In this document: positions 59,899 through 64,000 of the stretch, piece by piece
Position numbering within the stretch: position 1 is the first letter of the stretch
Layout of the letters: every line of letters begins with the position of its first letter
DNA from: Arthrobacter sp. ISL-28
Lineage (GTDB): Bacteria; Actinomycetota; Actinomycetes; Actinomycetales; Micrococcaceae
Assembly (NCBI RefSeq): GCF_018613875.1
Contig: NZ_JAGGPJ010000014.1
Coordinates: 62,001 to 126,000 of the forward strand
Reading direction: 5' to 3'
DNA length: 64,000 nucleotides
The notes under the pieces: generated by a model
Database searches by the model: none
What the model was told of the DNA's origin: nothing
The model's input: the letters and a program-made list of their open reading frames with translations, nothing else
Position numbers and translations under genes: made by a program

Positions 59899-61281
59899 AT
59901 GACTACCGATCAGGCTGCCGTGCACGAATCCGCTCCGCCGCTCTCCGCAGCATCTGCCGCAGGGATCCTCCGGCGACCCTACCTCCTGGTGACCATCGGG
60001 TCATGCGCCCTCGTGTTCCTGGCCGCCTTCGAATCGCTGGCAGTCACCACCATCATGCCGCTGGTAAGTCGCGAGCTCGACGGCGCAAGCCTCTATGCCC
60101 TCGCGTTTGCCGGTCCGCTGGCTACGGGCGTGATCGGAATGGTGGGAGCGGGCAACTGGTCCGACCGGCGGGGCCCCTTGGCGCCGCTGTACGTTTCCGT
60201 GGCCGTGTTCGTGCTGGGCCTGCTGATTGCGGGCACGTCCGGCACCATGGCCGTCCTGGTGGCGGGAAGGCTGGTCCAGGGCCTGGGCGGCGGCGCGATG
60301 ACCGTGGCGCTCTATGTTGTGGTGGCCCGCGCCTACCCGCCCGGGCTGCACGCCAAGATCTTCGCTGCCTTCTCCGCCGCGTGGGTCATACCGTCCCTCG
60401 TGGGGCCGTTTGCCGCCGGGATCGTGGCGCAGCTGGTCGGCTGGCAGTGGGTGTTCCTTGGTGTCGTGGCCCTGGTGGTCCCCGCCCTGGCGATGCTGGT
60501 CCCGTCGCTGCGCGGTGTCCGGTCGGGGCCCGAGGAAGAGCCGGTTCCCTGGGCCTTCCGCCCGCTGGCATGGGCTGCGCTCGCCGCCCTCGCCGTGCTG
60601 GGCCTGAACCTGTCCCCGCGGATTCCGGTGGCCGGCGCGCTCGTGGCGGGTGCCGCCGTCGTGGTTGCCCTGCTGGCCGTCAGGCCGTTGGTTCCGCGCG
60701 GAACCCTTGCCGCCCGACGCGGCCTGCCCAGTGTGATCCTGACGCGCGGCCTGGCTTCTGCCGGGTTTTTCGGCGCCGAAGTGTATTTGCCCTACCTGCT
60801 GGTGGAACGCTATGCCTTCTCGCCCACGTTCGCCGGACTGACGCTGACCGGTGGCGCGCTCTCCTGGGCGGCGGCGTCCGCGATCCAGGGGCGGCTCGGC
60901 GGGCGGCTGGCCAGTCCAGTCGCGGTCCGGATAGGCTCGCTGCTGGTGCTGTCCGCGATCGTTATCGCCCTGGTGACCACCGCCTTTGACTGGCCGGCCG
61001 CCGTCGTGATTGCGGGCTGGGTCCTCGCCGGCAGCGGCATGGGACTGATGTATCCGCGGCTGAGCGTCATGACGCTCGCACTCTCCACACGGGACACTCA
61101 AGGCTTCAACAGCTCAGCCGTGTCCATTGCCGACTCCCTCGGCGGGGCTCTCGCGCTCGCCGCTACCGGCATCGTATTCACCGCGTTTACGACGACGGCG
61201 GCCTCCTTCGCCGGGGTCTTCGCCCTCACGGCGGTGATCGCCGCAGCCGCGGTGATCACCGCGCCCCGGGTCGCGGACTGA
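59899..61281 (+). CDS. MFS transporter, multidrug-efflux type
   Basis: 460 residues from ATG 59899; an in-frame TTG at 59860 lies inside the -35 and is rejected. Membrane segments number about 12-14. AAFESLAVTTIMPLVSREL and GNWSDRRGPLAPLYV resemble drug/H+ antiporter family members, with RLVQGLGGGAMTVALYVVVA as motif C-like helix. Divergent from the truncated MerR gene that probably once regulated it. Confidence 0.85.
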   Translation: MTTDQAAVHESAPPLSAASAAGILRRPYLLVTIGSCALVFLAAFESLAVTTIMPLVSRELDGASLYALAFAGPLATGVIGMVGAGNWSDRRGPLAPLYVSVAVFVLGLLIAGTSGTMAVLVAGRLVQGLGGGAMTVALYVVVARAYPPGLHAKIFAAFSAAWVIPSLVGPFAAGIVAQLVGWQWVFLGVVALVVPALAMLVPSLRGVRSGPEEEPVPWAFRPLAWAALAALAVLGLNLSPRIPVAGALVAGAAVVVALLAVRPLVPRGTLAARRGLPSVILTRGLASAGFFGAEVYLPYLLVERYAFSPTFAGLTLTGGALSWAAASAIQGRLGGRLASPVAVRIGSLLVLSAIVIALVTTAFDWPAAVVIAGWVLAGSGMGLMYPRLSVMTLALSTRDTQGFNSSAVSIADSLGGALALAATGIVFTAFTTTAASFAGVFALTAVIAAAAVITAPRVAD

Positions 61282-61317
61282 CGGTTGGGCCGGGTCGTTC
61301 GCTAATGGGCGGGCCGG

Positions 61318-62022
61318 TCAGGCGGCTGGGCGGGCCAGCCGGGTGGCGCGGAGGACGGCGTCCGCGAGGATGGCCGTCTGCCCGTCCGGACCTGTGGCTT
61401 CCCGTTCCCGGCTTTCCGCCACATCCACGCTCCACTCCGGCGCTGCAATGCCCAGCTCGGCCGTGAGCTGTTCCGCCGTGAAGAACATCCCCGTGTCCGC
61501 ATGGCTGCCGCCCTGGTGACTGCCGTCCTGGTGACTGCTCCAGGGCGGAAGGCCGTCCGGGTGGTGCCCCACAATCAGGAGCGTCCCGCCTGGCCGCACG
61601 GCGTTGGCCGCAAGACGGTGGGGCGGCTGCCACGGTGCGACCGTGGAGTGCAGGAACTGCACGGACACGAGGTCAAACTGTTCCTCCGGGGTCCACGTTG
61701 CCAGGTCCCGCTGCAGCCAGGTGACGCGGTCCCCGATCCGGGCTTCGGCCGCGTGGGCGGCAGCCCGTTCAAGCGCGACGGCCGACACATCCACGGCGGT
61801 CACCGTCCAGCCCCGTTCGGCGAGCCACAGGGCATCGGCACCTTCGCCACAGCCGAGATCCAGTGCCCTGCCCGGGGGGAGCCCGGCTGCTTCCGCGACC
61901 AGCTGCGGGTTAGGCCGTCCGCTCCAGACGCGCGGACGGCTCCGGTACATTTCGTCCCAAAGCTGGGCGGCGCCGTCGTGCGCTGCTTCGTTGCTGCTGG
62001 AGTGGTGCTCGGAGGAAGGCAT
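61318..62022 (-). CDS. Class I SAM-dependent methyltransferase
   Basis: 234 residues. SAM-binding LDLGCGEGADALWLAERGW, acidic AVDVSAVAL and FDLVSVQFLHSTV. The pattern of a compact N-terminus (AAQLWDEMYRSRPRVWSGRPN) resembles TehB/thiopurine-methyltransferase-like proteins that methylate small toxic molecules. A His/Ser/Gln/Asp-rich insertion (SSHQDGSHQGGSH) sits in a loop. Lies 3 nt after the DUF1801 gene stop, so likely one operon. Confidence 0.82.
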   Translation of the reverse strand: MPSSEHHSSSNEAAHDGAAQLWDEMYRSRPRVWSGRPNPQLVAEAAGLPPGRALDLGCGEGADALWLAERGWTVTAVDVSAVALERAAAHAAEARIGDRVTWLQRDLATWTPEEQFDLVSVQFLHSTVAPWQPPHRLAANAVRPGGTLLIVGHHPDGLPPWSSHQDGSHQGGSHADTGMFFTAEQLTAELGIAAPEWSVDVAESREREATGPDGQTAILADAVLRATRLARPAA

Positions 62023-62025
62023 GGA

Positions 62026-62421
62026 CTAACCGCCGCTCTTGATCTGGCGCCAGCCACCGGCGCGGTTGTTGGCGATCATCGCCCGGAACATCTCCGACAG
62101 GGCGGCGGCGTTGATCGCTTCGCCCTCGTAGAAGGCCACCGTGCGGGCCGTCTTGTTTTCATGCCCGCTGGTGATGATGTGCTCCGGGTCCGGCACGATT
62201 CCGCCGTCGTAGAGGAAGACGTTGACGTGGTCCTTGGCAGCCAGGAGGGCGCAGATGTTGCCCTGGAGCTCGAAGTAGGGCTGCCGCGTGCGCTTAATCG
62301 TCTCCGTCACTTCAGGATCGGCGGAATGGACCAGCTCGCGGACCTCCCGGCACACCGCCTGCTGCCACTCCGGCAGGGCGTCAATGTAGGCGTCCACGCG
62401 CGGATCTGCGGTGTAATCCAT
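62026..62421 (-). CDS. DUF1801 family protein
   Basis: 131 residues from ATG 62421; the frame upstream to 62454 lacks support. DPRVDAYIDALPEWQQAVCREVRELV and the IKRTRQPYFELQGNICALLAAKDHVNVFLYDGG stretch match the YdhG/DUF1801 fold, small proteins of unknown function related to frataxin-like iron chaperones. Cytosolic. Confidence 0.8.
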   Translation of the reverse strand: MDYTADPRVDAYIDALPEWQQAVCREVRELVHSADPEVTETIKRTRQPYFELQGNICALLAAKDHVNVFLYDGGIVPDPEHIITSGHENKTARTVAFYEGEAINAAALSEMFRAMIANNRAGGWRQIKSGG

Positions 62422-62477
62422 GGGGACTACCCTGCCACAGAATCGCCCGCCCAACTAGGTATCCCCCGCCCAACTAT

Positions 62478-62525
62478 GTAGCAGCACACGTCGTTTTAGG
62501 CCCTGGGAACGGCGCGTGCTGCTAC
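62478..62525. repeat. Imperfect palindrome related to 55844-55889
   Basis: GTAGCAGCACACGTCGTT (62478-62495) pairs with 62508-62525 with two G-T type mismatches. The right arm matches the 55867-55889 arm over AACGGCGCGTGCTGCTAC. Located between the nirD stop and the DUF1801 start on the minus strand, so probably the nirBD terminator. Confidence 0.8.
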
Positions 62526-62540
62526 GTACTTGGGAGAGCG

Positions 62541-62876
62541 TCAGGGAAGCTGCAGGACGATGTTCCCCTCGCCGTCGGCGGTCACGGGATAACTGTGCAG
62601 CGGCCCCGCCCCGGTGGTGGAGCATCCGGTGGCGAGGTCGAAGGAGTGCTGGTGCAGCGGACACATCACCACCGTCCGGTCGATCGTGCCGTCGGCGATC
62701 GGGCCGCCCTTGTGCGGGCAGACCGCCGAAACTGCCCGGAGGGACCCGTCCCGGAGCCGGAACACCGCGATCTGCTCGCCCGCCACGCCGAACGCGCGCC
62801 CCTCGCCTACGGGTACCTGCTCGAGCGGACCGAGCACGTGCACGGCGCCGGGGACAGGACCAGCCCCGGCGCTCAT
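62541..62876 (-). CDS. nirD: Nitrite reductase (NADH) small subunit
   Basis: 111 residues from ATG 62876, overlapping the nirB stop (ATGA). Rieske-like fold with CPHKGG and CPLHQHSFD, so unlike many NirD both Cys-His pairs are kept and a [2Fe-2S] cluster is likely. Partner of NirB in cytosolic nitrite-to-ammonia reduction. Confidence 0.9.
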   Translation of the reverse strand: MSAGAGPVPGAVHVLGPLEQVPVGEGRAFGVAGEQIAVFRLRDGSLRAVSAVCPHKGGPIADGTIDRTVVMCPLHQHSFDLATGCSTTGAGPLHSYPVTADGEGNIVLQLP

Positions 62877-64000
62877 CGGACCGGCACCTGGGGGAGGACC
62901 GTGAGCGGAAGCGAGGTGCGGAACTGCCCGGGGGTGAGGGGGTCGTCCCGCTCGGCCCAAGGGTCAACGTAGGCGTCGACGGACTGCTGCATCGCGGCGT
63001 CGAGCTGCGCGCCCAGCCCCTCGGCGTCGTCGACAATCACCGAGCGGAGGTGCTCGATCCCCACCCGCGGCACAAACGCGTAGGTCCGCTCCAGCCAGTT
63101 GGCACGCTCGCGGTAATACTGCATGAAGCGGCCGGCCAGCAGCGTCACGGTCTCGGGATCATCCACGGTGGCCAGCAGGTCGCCCTTGCGGATGTGCGCC
63201 CCCGCCGCGCCGCCCACGTAGATCTCCCAGCGGCCGCCCTCCACCGCGACCACGCCCACGTCCTTGACCAGCGACTCGGCGCAGTTCCGCGGGCAGCCGG
63301 ACACGGCCAGCTTCAGCTTCGCCGGCGACTCGATGCCCTGGAAGCGGGATTCGATCTCGATCCCGAGCTTTGTGGAGTCGCCGGTTCCGTAGCGGCAGAA
63401 CTCCTGGCCCACGCAGGTCTTGACCGTGCGGAAACTCTTGCCGTAGGCATAGCCGGACGGCATGCCGAGGTCGGCCCAGACCTTCGGCAGGTCCTCCTTG
63501 GGAACACCCAGCAGATCGATCCGCTGCCCGCCGGTCAGCTTCACCAGCGGAACCTTGTACTTGTCCGCGACATCCGCGATCCGGCGGAGCTGGTCCGGCG
63601 ACGTCACGCCGCCCTTCATCTGCGGCACCACCGAGAACGTGCCGTCGCGCTGGATATTGGCGTGGACACGGTCGTTCACGAACCGCGCGTCACGCTCGTC
63701 GATGTACTCGCCGGCCCACATCATCTTCAGCAGCGACGCCAGGCCCATCTTCGACTTCGCGTCCTCGGCGCCGCCTGGGGCCAGCGCTGCGAACACCGCA
63801 GACACGGACCGCAGCCCCTGCTCGCGGACGGCCTTCAGCAGCTCGGCCTTCTCCAGCGGCACCCCCGGCACGTAGTAGCTTGCCGCCAGATCCTCCGCCA
63901 CGGCGCCGTCGGCAGCCCATTCCACCACCTGGCGCACCAGCAGCTTGCACGAACCGCAGCCCTTGCCCGCGCGGGTCGCATCCATGACGCCCGCCAGCGT
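62873..64000 (-). CDS. nirB: Nitrite reductase (NADH) large subunit, C-terminal 375 residues (5' end outside window)
   Basis: The frame is open to the right edge. The visible part begins in the BFD-like [2Fe-2S] domain (GKGCGSCKLLV), then the ferredoxin-like half-domain, and the siroheme/[4Fe-4S] site with TCVGQEFCRYG (C-x5-C) and SGCPRNCAES (C-x3-C). All four cluster cysteines are present. Reduces nitrite to ammonium with six electrons from NAD(P)H. The FAD/NADH-binding N-terminal half lies outside the window. Confidence 0.92.
   Translation of the reverse strand, partial: TLAGVMDATRAGKGCGSCKLLVRQVVEWAADGAVAEDLAASYYVPGVPLEKAELLKAVREQGLRSVSAVFAALAPGGAEDAKSKMGLASLLKMMWAGEYIDERDARFVNDRVHANIQRDGTFSVVPQMKGGVTSPDQLRRIADVADKYKVPLVKLTGGQRIDLLGVPKEDLPKVWADLGMPSGYAYGKSFRTVKTCVGQEFCRYGTGDSTKLGIEIESRFQGIESPAKLKLAVSGCPRNCAESLVKDVGVVAVEGGRWEIYVGGAAGAHIRKGDLLATVDDPETVTLLAGRFMQYYRERANWLERTYAFVPRVGIEHLRSVIVDDAEGLGAQLDAAMQQSVDAYVDPWAERDDPLTPGQFRTSLPLTVLPQVPVR

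Overview
The window is high-GC DNA (about two thirds G+C by eye) with dense, mostly co-oriented operons, many ATGA/GTGA/TGATG start-stop overlaps and frequent GTG/TTG starts. A dnaK-grpE-dnaJ-hspR operon preceded by HAIR-type operators, together with the overall protein make-up, points to an actinobacterium, most likely Arthrobacter/Pseudarthrobacter or a close Micrococcaceae relative. The species is an inference. No tRNA, rRNA, CRISPR array or intact insertion sequence was seen. The window cuts two genes: an aromatic amino acid lyase at the left edge and nirB at the right edge.

Layout. 1-4.2 kb: 3' end of an aromatic amino acid lyase overlapping a cysteine-synthase-like gene, an EAL-domain protein, and a decayed FAD/Rieske oxidoreductase. 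4.2-9.6 kb: pabC, cardiolipin synthase, a P-loop kinase/PabB fusion and a low-molecular-weight phosphatase. 9.7-12.8 kb: LysE exporter, methyltransferase, an epimerase remnant, a TetR regulator with an in-frame nonsense codon and an acidic repeat protein. 12.9-20 kb: heat-shock operon dnaK-grpE-dnaJ-hspR, followed 11 nt later by a PEP-synthase-like phosphotransferase. 20-30.2 kb: hydroxyacid dehydrogenase, tctCBA-usp tricarboxylate uptake operon, an amidohydrolase/glutamine-synthetase pair that mirrors the two halves of fungal FluG, and a CitA/CitB-type two-component system. 30.2-37.7 kb: a second adenylate kinase, a membrane protein, a SWIM-SNF2 helicase, a baeRF2-like protein and a DMP19-like acidic protein.

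37.7-44 kb holds a fructan/sucrose module: a self-regulated LacI repressor with two identical operators, a sugar ABC transporter and a GH32 fructosidase. It is bracketed by two nearly identical 68-bp palindromic repeats. 44-46.5 kb: a DUF protein, a lipoprotein and an ECF sigma/anti-sigma pair. 46.6-53.1 kb is a choline-to-betaine locus (betI, betB, betA, APC permease). It carries two near-identical BetI-type operator/promoter cassettes that appear to produce leaderless transcripts. The remnant of what looks like a BCCT choline transporter lies before betB. 53.2-64 kb: trmB, three MFS transporters, an M20 amidohydrolase with a divergent double AsnC regulator, a truncated MerR regulator next to its apparently intact target promoter, small enzymes, and nirD-nirB.

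Recurring themes are gene decay in place (FAD/Rieske gene, epimerase, TetR nonsense codon, betT, MerR) and at least two families of intergenic palindromes, mostly at gene ends. No clear new defence or mobile system was found. The strongest unusual items are the duplicated bet control cassettes with loss of the transporter, the palindrome-bounded fructan module, the kinase-PabB fusion, the heat-shock-linked phosphotransferase and the tandem-repeat acidic protein.
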